Origin: Blasia pusilla | Taxonomy: Eukaryota; Marchantiophyta; Marchantiopsida; Blasiales | DNA: 64,000 bases | Assembly: GCA_050084515.1 (NCBI GenBank) | Contig: CM114273.1 | Span: forward strand, 2,232,001 to 2,296,000 | Reading direction: 5' to 3' | Part shown: positions 48,361-60,900 of the stretch, piece by piece | Layout: the number at the start of each line of letters is the position of its first letter | How positions within the stretch are numbered: the first letter of the stretch is position 1 | Program-made: the position numbers and the translations under genes | Notes under the pieces: generated by a model | What the model was told of the DNA's origin: nothing | The model's database searches: none | What the model saw: the letters and a program-made list of their open reading frames with translations, nothing else

Positions 48361-49419
48361 TCAGAAGAATGTATCTATTCGTTGATACCATACCCTTGGG
48401 GCTTGCTTCAACCCATATAATGCTCGATGAAGTAAACACACTTTCTCTTCTGATCCGGGTGTCTCAAAACCTGGTGGTTGAGATACATATACCTCGTCCT
48501 TGAGACTCCCATTCAAAAAGGCAGACTTCACATCGTATTGGTATACAAGCCAACGTTTTGTTCTTGCCATCGCTAGAACAATTCGAATGGTTTTCATCCT
48601 TGCAGTTGGAGCAAAAGTCTCATAGTAGTCAAAACCTTTGATTTGTGAATATCCTTGTGCAACCAACCTCGCTTTGAATTTATCCAATGTACCGTCCGAC
48701 TTGTACTTGGTCTTGTACACCCACTTGGTGCGTATTATCTTCCTTTCCTTTGACTTCTCAACCAAAGTCCAAGTTTCATTTCTCTGAATAGCGTCCATCT
48801 CCATCTGCATGGCCTCTCTCCATTGAGGATGAGCAAGGGCTTCATCCAAGCATGATGGCTCTTCCACCTTCAAGATCTCTATCATCAAGGCCATCTTGAC
48901 GAGATGTGCGAAAGCTCTATTCTGCTCCTCTAGTCTCTTAGATCTCCTTGGATGTGTAATAACTTCATTAATTGTTGGTGGGTCCTTACCATCCAAGAGT
49001 TGCTTTATCCACTTAGGGTATGATGACCGTAGTGGAAGAGCAGGCTGCTCTTTGTAATTATCACCAAATTCTTGATGATCTGGTGTAAACATTTGTGGTG
49101 TGCTCTCGTGGCTTACCTCTTCGTTTGATGATAATGTGGACGGACCACTGATATCTGCCACTTGACGAGGTTGTTTCTGGAATACCACATCATGACTCAC
49201 AAGCATCTTCTTTGACTCATGACACCATAGGCGATAAGCTTTGGACTCATCACTATATCCCATAAAGATGCACTTCCTGCCCTTGGACTCCAGCTTGGTC
49301 GTGGATGCTTCGGGAATATGTACAAAGCACTCACTACCAAAAGTCCTGAAATGTTGGATTGATGGTATCTTACCTAAGTATGATTGATGAGGATTCATGC
49401 CTGGTTGAAACAAATGCAT
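48361..49419 (-). pseudogene. Copia VI integrase C-terminus and reverse transcriptase, 352 codons open
   Basis: Integrase end: FRTFGSECFVHIPEA, GRKCIFMGYSDESKAYRLW and LVSHDVVFQ. After a variable linker, reverse transcriptase begins: EAMQMEMDAIQRNETWTLV, IRTKWVYKTKYKSDG, KARLVAQGYSQIKGFDYYET, FAPTARMKTIRIVLAMA, QYDVKSAFLNGSLKDEVYV and RALYGLKQAPRVWYQ. It is the best preserved retroelement frame in the window. The N-terminal 60 percent of the polyprotein is missing. Confidence 0.92.
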
Positions 49420-49446
49420 GAAATAATTTCATGCAGTTGTTTCAAC
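49404..49446. repeat. Fold-back at the truncated end of copia VI
   Basis: Arms 49404-49424 and 49426-49446 are inverted copies with one mismatch in 21. The right arm is not copia sequence in sense orientation, so it was made by inverting the last bases of the truncated element. Confidence 0.8.
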
Positions 49447-52400
49447 AAGCATAATATTAGCTTTCCAAAAAAATTATCCTAAAAGGAATAACATTTAACA
49501 AATTTACCCTTGCTTCATGAGAGCATATTATCGTGGTATATGATGTGATAGAATCCATCATATACTCACCTCACCTCTTAATGGAATGTTGAAAAATTAG
49601 TGAATTTTTTTTGTTGTTGTGCGATGAAGTCTCACTTCAACAACATATGTGGTTGCTAGAAGTAGAAGATTAATTTATTTCCAATTCCAATAGTCAATCA
49701 TGAAAATCATAAAGGAAGACTTGTCAAATCCTAGCGCTTTTAAGAGGAGATGTGATATTGATTTAGAATACTTAAGACAAGAAACAAAAAGTAAATGATC
49801 AGTTGTGAAAGATGGTGGAGAAAATTGCCTAGATAGCATCTCTTTAGTCTTGACTTCTTTTCTAAATGTACAACATCCAATATGTAATCACATCACCTTA
49901 ACCTTGTCCGTAATGGTAAGAGGGAGTTGAATATTCTAGAAGAATATTATAGAAAAACTCATTAGTATGATGAAGTGAAGTTTGTAAAGCGTACTAACCT
50001 CCAAGTTTCATATAAAAACGCACCTAAGTTAGCAATGCCAGCAAAACCCAATGATGTAGATTTTTTTTTGTTTCTTCATTACTTCATATGGCCTCCAACA
50101 CTCAAAGAAGGTTAGTGTAGATAAAAAAATTGGGTTTGTGGGTTATATTTGAGTGGGATAGAGATATAGAAGGGATGATCTTTTGTAAGGATCCCTCCTT
50201 TGTGAGGGAGGGCTAAAGGCCATTTAAGTAATATGAGCACGTGGTTATAATCCACATGTGCAAAGTGGATAGGGCAACCTATATTGTGGATATATAACCA
50301 TTTAATATTATTCTAGATATAAGTTTTGGTTGGATTTTATCATATCCTTCAAGGCCTACTTGTTTTTTTGTTCCACTATCAAAATTTGGTGCACCTAAAC
50401 ATTCACATTTCACAACATACTTAAGAAGAAAAAAGGACGAGTGAGCATTAGTGACCCTTTGCAAGGTCAAATGAGATGCCTAGAAGAGTAAAATAAAATT
50501 ATGGGAGGGAATGACATCCCTACTTTCCCATCTTGTTCTAAAATACATTCATTCAATTTTTACAATATTGATCATATATATATATATACTTATATAAAAG
50601 CTCACTTTTGACTTTGAAATCCAAGCTTACGAATAGTGTCTTTTAGTAGTCTTGTCTAACTTAGAAGAAGCTTATTGTTTACATACATGTACATTTGTTA
50701 ATGAATCAAATATCATATATAAATCTACGTGATGTACATGCTATGAGAATAATAACAAACAAAATTGTATTATTCATGGCAGGAACACATGATAATATTT
50801 CATTAGTTGTAGTTTTAATGGATTGTTCGCCCTACCACCCAAAGTATAGCATGAGTGCATCAACTATCTCATCCTTCCAACTTATATTTAATTACACGAT
50901 GGGGAACTTGTCCAAAAATTCTAGATCTACGGAGAATAAAATGATGGAGGAAATCTTGTAGTTGTAAGTAAGAGAACACTATATACCATACAAGGATATC
51001 TTTCAATTCTTTCCAAGTTGCATGGGAATTAATCTTTTGTAACATTATCTCTATTTGATCTATCTTTGACCATATTGTGTATAAGAGTTCTTCAAATAAA
51101 AGTGCAAGGAAAAAGAAGTAGCATCCCACATACATTCATTATTTCCTTGAGGTCCTTCAAATGGCGATGTTGCCATCCTCGACAACCAAAACTTTGTGGA
51201 TTATATGCATGTTTAGTAAGATTTGACTAAAGATCTTTGTCTGATCCATCTCATTTTGAAACCCTCAAATTTTATAATTCCTTATTAAGTATGCATGTTT
51301 GTGACATTAATGCAAGAACTATCAATTGATGTAATCAATCAATAGTAAGGTTTATGTTGTGTGAATCCAAAAAATACTTGTTTCATAAGTTTTGGAATGT
51401 AAATGAAAGTAGAGCTTCTCCTTTATAAAATTCTGAAGTGGGGGAACGATAATGGAAACTTTATTGTTTCTAAGGTAAGACAAAAATCATATGTAAGTCC
51501 CTAGTCGTCACAGATTAACAAAGTACGAGAAAGTGGTTTTGTTTTCTACAATGTAGGCTTCCACTATAAAAAAATTATCATGAATTACTTTCCTTCTAAA
51601 AGGGAATATTGTAAGATAAGTCCTAAAATATGTTAAGGTCAATGCAATACAAAACAATGTTCATTGCATATGTTAATAATCCCTTGCACTAAGATGCCGA
51701 TATTATTTTATCAAGTGAACTTGAAGGAAGGATTGCTAGATCACAACTTGGACCAAGAAGTTTAAGTAATGTGAGGTCGTCTCTATGCAAAGAGTTTACT
51801 ATGATGTTAACTAGTGTAATTCTAAGTAGTTTTGTTGTAAATTGGACTCGCATTCTCATACCCATAAGTCTCTATATTCAAATCAATCAATAGATTGTCC
51901 AGAAGAGAGTCAGCTTTGAAGAAATCTTTATGAAAACCATTGTGCATGGAATAAATTCCCACTCTCGAGTCTACGATGGATATGAAAGGATTAAAGTGAA
52001 GAATGTCACAAATCTAGGATTTTGATATACACACATTTACATTTAACGTGACCCTACCACTTAAGCAACTATTACACAAGTAGTGATAGCTTGCTTCTAG
52101 TAATGTAAGTTTCTCCATTAAAATATTGCTCAAAGCATAAGGAGGATATTATAAAGTCTTTACTATCGTAAACTTTGCTTTAGAAGCATTCCTCAAATGA
52201 AGATCGTGAACTGATCGACATTGTCTACGACATTGTATTTATGTGTAAGTTTTATAGCACTTTTTTCCCTAAGGTTCAATATATATTCGCCGTGGCTTTC
52301 ATTTTTAGTTTCTCTATCTTTATATTTCAGAGTTTAGAATGCGTCCTCCGCATATGTCTACTTTGAATCAACACTGGGAAATGCCTGTTGTCATATACAA

Positions 52401-53047
52401 GAATGAGTTTGGACCCCATCAAACATTAGAATGTATAGTCCGATTGCAAAACAAAATGAATTTTTTTGGAGATGAGGACTAAGATATTGTATTTATGATA
52501 GAAAATTTGTTGCGCAAATATATGTGAAGAAAATAATGGCAATGACAAAAATTATGACTAGTAGTATTTACTATAGACCGTTTTTCCTAACAAGATGGGA
52601 GACATAGTATATCAAATGCAAACGACACAACTATAATACTCTCTAAGTAATTAGTTCTTTTGAAAGGAGTAAATATTTTGAGTTCATGAGTATGAATATA
52701 CCAATCACTGAAAGTTATAAACACCAAAAATAGAAAGACTATTCCAATTTTGTTGGGTAGATTTTTTTGTCAAAGATTGTGACAAAAGTAAAAATAGACA
52801 AGGGGGAATGATAAGTAGTAGGAAAAAAAACACATATACTAACGCAATGAGGTACTTCCCCATATAACAAATAGAACATTCGGTAGATTTATACGTGCTA
52901 GGTTGTTCCTTCTTAGAATAAAATATCAATACAATAAGTTTGACATGAAGTACGAGGAGTTATAGTAAACTATAATCAATGTTTATGCTTGGAAGTTGTA
53001 TGAAAATGTGGCCAAAGAAATAGTTTGAAGGAAGGAAACAAGTCGCA
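49447..53047. other. AT-rich stretch, nothing recognised
   Basis: No coding motif, RNA gene or repeat terminus seen. A short (AT)n run lies at about 50575-50590. Only short chance frames are present. Confidence 0.45.
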
Positions 53048-53333
53048 TGTGAGAAAACAGAGTGATGAAATCATTCAAATCTATTGCAAATCTTGGAGAT
53101 ACAAAGTGGCCGAGTCCGTCCGTACGCTCACGAAAGAACTTTGATGGAGCCTGAACATAGAGATAACTCGACATACGAGAATGCGATACCGTTGCGGCTC
53201 CCAACTATTTCACTACGAAGGAAACTAGGGTTGTTTACCTATTTTTCTTCGTTTCTATTAATAGAAAAATGTTGGATGTACGCGAGGATGTTTCACCATT
53301 GGTACGGAAGAAGTGGATGTTCAGAATCCAACA
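53048..53333 (-). repeat. Solo LTR of the copia VI family with TCGCA target duplication
   Basis: Its ends are TGTTGGATTCTGAACATCC and TTTTCTCACA in element orientation. It is flanked by TCGCA on both sides (53043-53047 and 53334-53338), a perfect 5-bp duplication as expected for integrase. The body is clearly homologous to 46897-47305. Confidence 0.9.
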
Positions 53334-53338
53334 TCGCA

Positions 53339-56300
53339 AAGGGAGATTTATAAGGGCAAAGATTAGAATAATAGTCAATAGATTCCTATGGACAACCCCA
53401 AAATTACCTATAGGGGGAGACAATCTCCCTCCCTAATCCCTTAAATCCATGAACAAGGGATTAACCGTGATGTATATATGACTATATGCATATTTTAGGT
53501 TTGAGCTAAGGAACCATTTGGGATTCATCTTGAGGAAATTATTGACGCGCTCCTGTATAGTCGAGCGACTTGGGGAGATTGGTTAAGGCTTGGGGAAGAG
53601 GCTTCGTAGGGAGATGGTATGCATTCAGGAAGACTCCAATTAGCGTTTGGCAACATCTCGGCTACCTTTTGAATGCCCAACCGTTTGAGTCTTAACCCAA
53701 GACTTCCAGTTGCAAACCTCAAGGTTCGAAATGCTTCAAGAGGAAGCAAGGAGGAGTAGAGGTTGAACTCTACAACGTTGGGGGAACATTCCTTAAACGT
53801 TAGTCTTAAGGTGCTAGCGCTTACGTATGTCTTATACAAATCTTACACGTTGGCATTGGCCATAATGGTGGAGAACATTTTAACTAAGAAATCCCACCTG
53901 ATCTTATGAAATTGCAAGTTCTTTTCTCATATGATATCATATGCGGGCCCGACTCATTTGATTTCAAGATGGTTGATAACCTAAACTATAGATGAGTATA
54001 TCAGTCCTCGGGTTTGACCTAAATCAAGGCTTAGGCTTTACTTCGTGACAACAAAGAAGTTAGATTATGGGTACAAACTATGTATACTTAGGCAGTGTCA
54101 GACGTGGGATTGGCCTAGGATTAAAGGCTAGCCTAGTCAAAAGCATGTAAATCATGCCACACATCATATAATTTCTCTAGGCGATCTTAATTTATACATA
54201 TGTGTTTTAGCGAATCGGGTGATGATAGATCACATGAGTTTGCACTTTCGCCAATTAAACGCCATTTGTGCTCGATGTGAGATATAGGATGGGTTACACA
54301 AGACATATTATTTATTTTCTTATAGGCTAGGCAGTACAAGACAATACCTTTAGTCATTCAGGGCTTATAACTACTAAAGGTCTCGTGTAATTGGTGTAAT
54401 TATACCAGATGATGTGCCTTCTTTAGAGGAACATTCTTTTATATAAAATAGAAATAAGGAAGATAGTTGTAGAAAGATAAATTTATCCAAAAATAATATA
54501 TTCCCTCTAGAAGGATTTTAAAATAAAGAGAGTGGCCTACAACAAGATAACATACATATTTGATCAAAGGACAAAGAATACAAAATAATAATCTTTACCT
54601 ACATTCTCATAGGAATTTAAATGTCATTAATAAAATTGATCATGTCATTTCTATCTAGAGTTGAGGTTTGGATTTAAATTTTGTATATTGAATTATTTGA
54701 TTATCCACATAACTATTACTTTCTTGCATCCAATTTTTTCCTTTTCATCTTATAGGGCATGTGAGATGTTCTTACAAATAAATAGACCAAATTTGGAATA
54801 ACACAAATCTTATTTATTGAGTTGAGGAAGGTTTCTTTCCACCCTTCTTACTTTTATAGGCAGGGTATGTTGTACTTTCAAAAGAAAGTTATTTTCTAGT
54901 ATTTAATGTCATAAAGATGCCAAAAAATGATAATTTTATACATATTAGTATTATAGGGGGATATCGTTGTGAGACTTGGATAGAAAATCATAATCTATTT
55001 TTAGTATTGGTAAACCCCATATGCATAGTAGGATAAAATAGCAACACAATAGGACAAATTTGTAACTCTATTATTTTTTGTTAATAATAAAGGCTTCACA
55101 AACTTACATGCCATTGTCAATGGTACAATTTTTGGGAGAGGTTTCAATTGCTAGAAAGAATGAAGTTTCACATATGGGAGAGTGGGGTTTTAATTATGGT
55201 GGAGTGGGATGTTAATCGGAGGATGGGGTGTAATGACTTCCAATATGTGATCAAAATTTATATTTGTATTGCCCCGTGCATAGCACATGTTGTATGGTAG
55301 TGTGATCTCAAATGTCCAAATATATATACATGTGAAGAGTATTTGTGTTAGAGCATTTAAATTTGTTTTAAAAAGTGTTTTACCATTAAAATATTAATCA
55401 ATCCTCACATATGAGTGACAAGGAGTAATCTTATTCTTATTATTTCCATCATAATATTTTATTTTATGCACGTGGAGAACAATAGTGTGGTATATAGATC
55501 CAAAGATGTAAAAAAATTTGTGTCATACAAGTCTCATAAAAGAAGGTGTTGGATATAAAATAAATTACTTTTTCCCACGACAAAAATGACGGTAGGTTGA
55601 TATTTGTGATTGGGGCTCTCTCTTGCCCCCAAGATATCTATATTATTATTAGAGAGCGCCCATTTAATTTTCAAACACCTCTTCCTCTTAGCCAAGAGGA
55701 TGCTTTGCTCTATGAACCAATGGGATCACTCAAAGTTGATTTAAGAGGTTAAGTCATTCAATTATATAATAATGATGGGTAATTCAAAATTCCCATCAAT
55801 TTTAATCCCGTAAGGGCATCCAGGAATGCTTTTGACGTAGAACCCCAATTTTTTCTGTTGGTGGAGACTTGGTCCTAGACTTCCCATCCTAGTCATCTTT
55901 GGAGTAGTTGAGTCTATTGGGTGCTTGGCTCTTGGAGTCCATGGTGAGTGGACCTATTTTGCTTTGTATTTATTGTATTTTCTCAGCTATAATACATTCA
56001 CATGGCATTTTCTCAACTCAAGAGGGTAATAGATATGAAATACTAAGAAACCCCATACTTTTCTGCCCTTTTTTTAATGGTTTGTAACGGCCAATTATAC
56101 TCATGGTCCCTATTCTCACATACAATAGTGAGTGCTCATATTTCTCATTTGTTCATGTCCTTATTCCACATTTCTATAATTTTCCTTGTTCTTATTTCAC
56201 ATGACATTGCCTATGGATTATCTACCAAGTCGTTATATTTTCTTGACGCGTGGAATCGTGTCGATGTCTTTTTCACCATTAATGGGTTTTCCTAGGGTGA

Positions 56301-56580
56301 AAAGTACAAGGAGGAAAATAAATGAAGAGTACGAGAAAGAAACCACTCCCAACTTTTTTTTTTGGTTTCTTTGGTATTTTTTAATGAAGATCTCCCAACT
56401 TTACTTGGAGCTTATGACCGCAGTGTAAGAGATCCCTTTTGTCTATGATATTTTTATCAAACCACTACAAGGAAGAGAATCTAATGGATTCTAACATTTA
56501 AAAAGGTCTGGCCACCACATCTTGTTACCCAAGAAGTCCCATGCCCCTCGTGCCCTAATCTCACCCAAACCTAATATTTT
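53339..56580. other. AT-rich stretch, nothing recognised
   Basis: A short minus-strand frame (53525-53839) matches no family I know. No repeat ends were found. The stretch probably holds old decayed insertions. Confidence 0.45.
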
Positions 56581-57283
56581 TTTTCTTCTCTTCTCTTAAG
56601 GTATTTGGAGTGTCTTCAAAGCAAATCTGGAAAGGGGAAAAAGGAGAGCATGAGCAAATGAAAAAGAGCCCCCAAGTCAACTCCATTGAAAGTCACACCC
56701 AATAACAACAAAACAACGGCAAAACAAAACGAAGGCAGAGTTGTTTCCCATGGAAAGAAAAGTTAAGTCTTGAGCCCCAAGGGAAGAAGGAAAGAAAAAG
56801 AAACGAAGGAAAGAAGGAAGCGCTATATGTGTTAAAAGGTCCGTACTCGTAGGACTCCTGTGCGATCCGCCTTTAGCTGTCGTCATGCGAAAGGCAGGTC
56901 GCGGAGGAGGAGACTCAGCCGGAGAGCAGCCGGCGTCGGAAAGCGGACATCTTGTTGTTGTTGGCTGTGAGGGGCAGGGGCAGTTCGCAGTAATTAGTAC
57001 TCGCTCTGGAATCTGGATCGGGACCGTCCGACCGGAAAGTCTTACTCGTGGGAAGCGGACGCACGCACGCTCTCTCGCTCGCATGCACGCACGAGAGGAA
57101 CGTGGCGGAGTCGTCGGGCAGTCCTTGCGGGGGGTCGGTACTCGTCGTCCTAGTAGGGCCATTCATTTCCTCCCGACGGGAACAAATACGGGGACGGAGG
57201 AAATTCCCGTGTAGTCCACACGAATGGACTTTATTGAATAATAATAATAAATTTTTTATAAACAATAATTTAAAAATTGGTAT

Positions 57284-57390
57284 CGTCCGAAAGAAGACAA
57301 AAATTTCTTTCGGACGTCCCTAAAAATTTCCGTTCCCAGAAACGGGAACCGTGTGTAGGTACCCGTTTCTTCAAACGGGCATTGCCCGTT
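57284..57390. repeat. Cluster of consecutive short hairpins
   Basis: Perfect inverted repeats: CGTCCGAAAGAA (57284-57295 with 57305-57316), GTTCCC/GGGAAC (57332-57337 with 57344-57349), CCCGTTT/AAACGGG (57362-57368 with 57373-57379), and AACGGGCA/TGCCCGTT (57374-57381 with 57383-57390). The last two overlap and exclude each other. Confidence 0.8.
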
Positions 57391-57654
57391 GCCACGACTC
57401 CCGGAGGCCTCCCAACTCCGGCAGTGAGTGGCCCTGGTAGTCCTCCTCCGGCTAGGCTAGTCCTCCCGTGAAGTAACCCTCGCGACTCGCGAGGGACGGA
57501 GCAAGGGAGGGAGGGCGCCCCCTAGGAAGGAAGGAAGGAAGGAAGTGGTTCGTTAGGCCATGGGACGCGCTCGACGCTGGGGATGAGGGTTTGCTTAGGT
57601 CGGTCCGCTTCCATTCCTTTTTCCTGCACAACACCTTCCCCCACCTCCTTCTTT

Positions 57655-57679
<25 letters not shown>
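57655..57679. repeat. (CT)n run in the VSR leader region
   Basis: A CT dinucleotide run of about 12 units, common near plant transcription starts. Confidence 0.9.
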
Positions 57680-57686
<7 letters not shown>

Positions 57687-57728
57687 CCTCTGCTGCGGCT
57701 GCTCGCTTCCGTCCGTGTGAGCTCGATC

Positions 57729-57751
57729 GGGTCGGGTCGGGTCGGGTCGGG
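57729..57751 (+). repeat. GGGTC array with G-quadruplex potential
   Basis: Five GGG tracts are separated by TC, on the coding strand upstream of the VSR start. This meets the usual four-tract G-quadruplex pattern with 2-nt loops. Confidence 0.85.
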
Positions 57752-57916
57752 TTAGATCGGATCGGGTCTTGCTTGCGCTACCTGCCCCACCCATGGCACG
57801 CAGCGTGTGGGCGTGAGGGAGAGGATGGGCGTATGCAGTATGCACTCTCTGCAAGTTTGAGCAGTGGCGAGCGAGAAATCGGGCGGAGCTGGGTCGATTG
57901 TGGGAGTGGCTGTGTG

Positions 57917-57918
57917 GA

Positions 57919-57960
<42 letters not shown>

Positions 57961-57983
57961 GAGAGAGAGAGAGAGAGAGAGGA
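57917..57983. repeat. (GA)n run in the VSR leader
   Basis: About 30 GA units with two interruptions. Such runs are binding sites for plant GAGA-binding proteins (BBR/BPC family); binding here is inference. Confidence 0.9.
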
Positions 57984-58382
57984 AGTGGGGGATTGCTGGG
58001 CGATTGGGGGTTGAGCGGTGAGGTGGAGCCCTAATTTAAGGGGAGGAGGAGAGGGGTGGAGGGTTTTCGAGTGGGCATGGTTGGCTATCGGGGGAGGGAG
58101 AAGGCCGCTCCGACTGATTTGTTTGTGTGGGGATGAGGGGGTGAAGGTCGAGGCCTTTTTTGCAGGCCGGGGGACGGGCAGTGGAGCAGATGTGTGAGGC
58201 ATCGAGCGAGAGTCCGTCGTCCTAGGTTTTGAAAACGAGGAAGATCGGTTGCTGTTTCTCAGGTTGGATCTGCGTCGGTGAACTGAGTGTGACGGGAAGT
58301 ATTGCGTTCCGGGGGAAAGGGGTTTGGAGGTGATTGTTCGATCTGCGGCGACGAAGGTTTCGACGGTGTGTACCCGCTTGCA

Positions 58383-60266
58383 ATGGCGAAATCCCGGCAA
58401 TTTATGAATGTGGTTGTGGCTTTTTTCATTATATTCAACTTGTTGTCAGGGCAAGCCTGGGCTCGATTTGTGGTCGAAAAGAACAGCATAAAAGTAACGT
58501 CACCGGACTCCTTGAAAGGCTCCTATGATAGTTCTATTGGAAATTTTGGCATACCACAGTATGGAGGTACCATGGTGGGAACAGTTGTGTACCCCAAGGA
58601 AGGCGCAACAGCCTGTGTCGAGTTCACAGGTTCTTTCCGTCCTGAGAGAACGGGCGGCCTCCCAATCTTCGTCCTTGTTGATCGTGGAGACTGTTTCTTC
58701 GCCCTGAAGGTCTACAACGCGCAGTTAGCTGGAGCTGCAGCTGTGCTTGTGGCAGACGATAGGATAGAGCCATTGATCACCATGGATTCTCCTGCAGAAG
58801 ATGAAGCAGTCTTGCAGTACGTGGACAATATCACAATCCCTTCTGCTTTAATCGGCAAAAAATTCAGCGACGATTTGAAGAAGGCCTTGAATTCTGGTGA
58901 GATGGTCAACCTCAATTTGGACTGGAGGGAGTCTCTTCCCCATCCCGATGACCGTGTGGAGTACGAATTCTGGACCAACAGCAACGATGAATGCGGTCCG
59001 AAATGTGATGCCCAGGTGGACTTCGTAAAAAATTTCAAGGGTGCTGCTCAAATATTTGAACAGGGGGGCTACACGTCTTTCACGCCTCACTACATCACGT
59101 GGTACTGCCCCCAGCCCTTCATCCTCAGCAAGCAGTGCCAAGCGCAATGCATCAACCACGGTCGTTATTGTGCACCAGATCCAGAACAGGACTTCGGCAG
59201 AGGATACGACGGTAAAGATGTCGTGATCGAGAATTTGAGGCAGTTGTGCGTATACAAGGTCTCCTTGGATAACAAGAGACCTTGGACTTGGTGGGATTAC
59301 GTCACTGACTTCCAGATTCGTTGTCCGATGAAGGATAAGAAGTACAACGAACAGTGTGCAGGGGAGGTTATCAAGTCCCTGGGACTACCTTTGAAGGCGA
59401 TCAAGGACTGTATGGGTAATCCTGATGCGGATGAAGAAAACGTCGTTCTCAAAGCAGAGCAAGATTCTCAGGTGGGACAAGGTGCAAGGGGGGATGTCAC
59501 CATACTGCCAACTCTGATCATCAACAACAGACAGTACCGTGGAAAGCTTGACAAGGGCGCCGTGCTTAAGGCCATTTGCGCAGGTTTTGAGGAAACAACG
59601 GACCCACCCCCTTGTTTGAGTGAGGAAATGGAGACTAACGAGTGTCTTACCAACAATGGAGGATGCTGGCAGAACCCCAAGGCCAATGTGACGGCCTGCA
59701 AAGACACCTTCAGAGGTCGTGTGTGCTCGTGTCCAATGGTTCAGGGTGTTCAGTTCAGCGGAGATGGCTACAACACCTGTGAACCCACTGGCCCAGGGAG
59801 ATGCAAGATTGACAATGGGGGTTGCTGGCAAGCTGAGCAGAACTCGGTTTCGTTCTCTGCTTGCTCCGACACAAATCTTCAAGGCTGTCAATGCCCAGAA
59901 GGCTTCAGTGGCAACGGTGTGGATCATTGCGAGGACATTAACGAGTGCAAAGAGAAGTTGTTTTGCCAATGCCCCGATTGCACCTGCAAAGATACGTGGG
60001 GTGGATTCGATTGTCAGTGTTCTGGTGATCTTCTGTATATCAAAGAACACGATACATGCATCAGTAAGAAGTCCGCATCATCTAGAGTGGGCTGGGTAGT
60101 GTCATTGATCATCTTGTCTGGCTTGCTTGTTGTTGGAGTTGGTGCTTACATGGTGTACAAGTACAGGCTTCGCTCCTACATGGACTCAGAGATCCGGGCA
60201 ATCATGGCCCAGTACATGCCGTTGGACAGTCAGACTGAGGTTCAACAGCATAGTTCAGACCCTTGA
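58383..60266 (+). CDS. VSR: Vacuolar sorting receptor (BP-80/VSR family), intron-free
   Basis: A 627-residue type I membrane protein that binds vacuolar cargo in the lumen of the Golgi or prevacuolar system. The start is the ATG at 58383 (G at -3 and +4); the frame is open further upstream, but there is no ATG there. It has a signal peptide (about 1-27, [14 protein letters not shown]), then a protease-associated domain (about 40-165; [14 protein letters not shown] and AVLVAD). A Cys-rich central domain follows ([39 protein letters not shown]), then three EGF-like repeats (from about 430; GGCWQN, DINECKE). A transmembrane helix (about 572-592, [20 protein letters not shown]) precedes a short tail with the YMPL sorting signal for clathrin adaptors. 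N-glycosylation sites are at NIT and NVT. Length and domain order are as usual for the family. Arabidopsis VSR genes have many introns; this one has none. Confidence 0.97.
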   Translation: MAKSRQFMNVVVAFFIIFNLLSGQAWARFVVEKNSIKVTSPDSLKGSYDSSIGNFGIPQYGGTMVGTVVYPKEGATACVEFTGSFRPERTGGLPIFVLVDRGDCFFALKVYNAQLAGAAAVLVADDRIEPLITMDSPAEDEAVLQYVDNITIPSALIGKKFSDDLKKALNSGEMVNLNLDWRESLPHPDDRVEYEFWTNSNDECGPKCDAQVDFVKNFKGAAQIFEQGGYTSFTPHYITWYCPQPFILSKQCQAQCINHGRYCAPDPEQDFGRGYDGKDVVIENLRQLCVYKVSLDNKRPWTWWDYVTDFQIRCPMKDKKYNEQCAGEVIKSLGLPLKAIKDCMGNPDADEENVVLKAEQDSQVGQGARGDVTILPTLIINNRQYRGKLDKGAVLKAICAGFEETTDPPPCLSEEMETNECLTNNGGCWQNPKANVTACKDTFRGRVCSCPMVQGVQFSGDGYNTCEPTGPGRCKIDNGGCWQAEQNSVSFSACSDTNLQGCQCPEGFSGNGVDHCEDINECKEKLFCQCPDCTCKDTWGGFDCQCSGDLLYIKEHDTCISKKSASSRVGWVVSLIILSGLLVVGVGAYMVYKYRLRSYMDSEIRAIMAQYMPLDSQTEVQQHSSDP

Positions 60267-60900
60267 GGAAATCCAGATGACTGCCTCAAAGAGCCGGCAC
60301 TGTTTTCTGGCATCTTCACTTTGGTAGCTGATGTTTATCGTACTGAGATACCTCGTATACCACATTGAAATCTCCTTGTGATCATGTGATTAGCATTCAG
60401 CTCTTAAGCATAATTGACTTGGTGATTTGTTGATGAGTTCAAGAAAAGCACAGTGCTGGAGTATTTGGAGCCTGCCTGCCATTTGCTTGTTTGTTACGTA
60501 GGTCGGAGTAGTGCTGGTGGTGGACGGAATGTGTCATGAGCTTGGTGGTCTGTCAAATACTTCTGCTGCAAAGCGAGACTTTCAGCTTTAACAATGATTA
60601 TGTTGAATGTGACTACGCATTCGGTGTTCTGGAGATGGTGTTGTCCAGAGCCAGAGTCAGAGTCCTAGTCGATAGCATCTCAGGCCTTTGTACATAGAGG
60701 TGAAGGTGTATAGATCTAGTATAGGTGGGATCTCATGGGATCCTAAGGCAGAGATGGAGCTTACCTTGTGTAATTGGGGGTTCTTCCCCTTTGTTGATGC
60801 ATTTGTGACTAGGTGCTCGGTTTGAGACATTTAATGTGCCCCAGATGTTATTTACGATGACAGTTTTGCTAAGCTTCAGTTCTGAAATCGACCTTTGCAT
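60267..60900 (+). other. 3' untranslated region of VSR (approximate)
   Basis: Non-coding sequence with T-rich and TTGT-type segments after the stop codon. No single AATAAA signal was identified, as is common in plants; the end is a guess. Confidence 0.4.

Larger units (their letters stand above)
46897..49446 (-). mobile_element. Ty1/copia element VI, 5'-truncated
   Basis: The 3' LTR (46897-47305), a GGGGGAATG purine tract on the minus strand, RNase H, reverse transcriptase and the C-terminal part of integrase are present. Sequence 5' of the integrase end is missing, and the break is a 21-bp fold-back (49404-49446). Confidence 0.9.
56590..58382 (+). promoter_or_regulatory. GC-rich promoter and leader of the VSR gene
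   Basis: GC content rises sharply after about 56840 and the stretch is rich in CG steps. It holds a cluster of hairpins (57284-57390), CT and GA runs, a GGGTC pentamer array and several upstream ATGs (for example near 58077 and 58133). The leader may contain an intron; sequence alone does not decide. No clear TATA box was singled out. Confidence 0.5.

Noticed and set aside
56677-57265. Overlapping frames of 110-160 codons on both strands
   Set aside because: Low-complexity Arg/Pro/Ser-rich translations of a GC-rich promoter region.
58302-58382. N-terminal extension of VSR by 27 codons
   Set aside because: The frame is open there but the first codon is TTG. The ATG at 58383 has good context and is followed directly by a signal peptide.
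57522-58400. 292-codon minus-strand frame antisense to the VSR leader
   Set aside because: It is created by GA/CT runs and GC-rich composition, is full of Ser-Leu repeats and shows no family motif.
59385-60050. 221-codon minus-strand frame inside VSR
   Set aside because: It is the antisense shadow of a conserved coding exon; no independent motif or start context.
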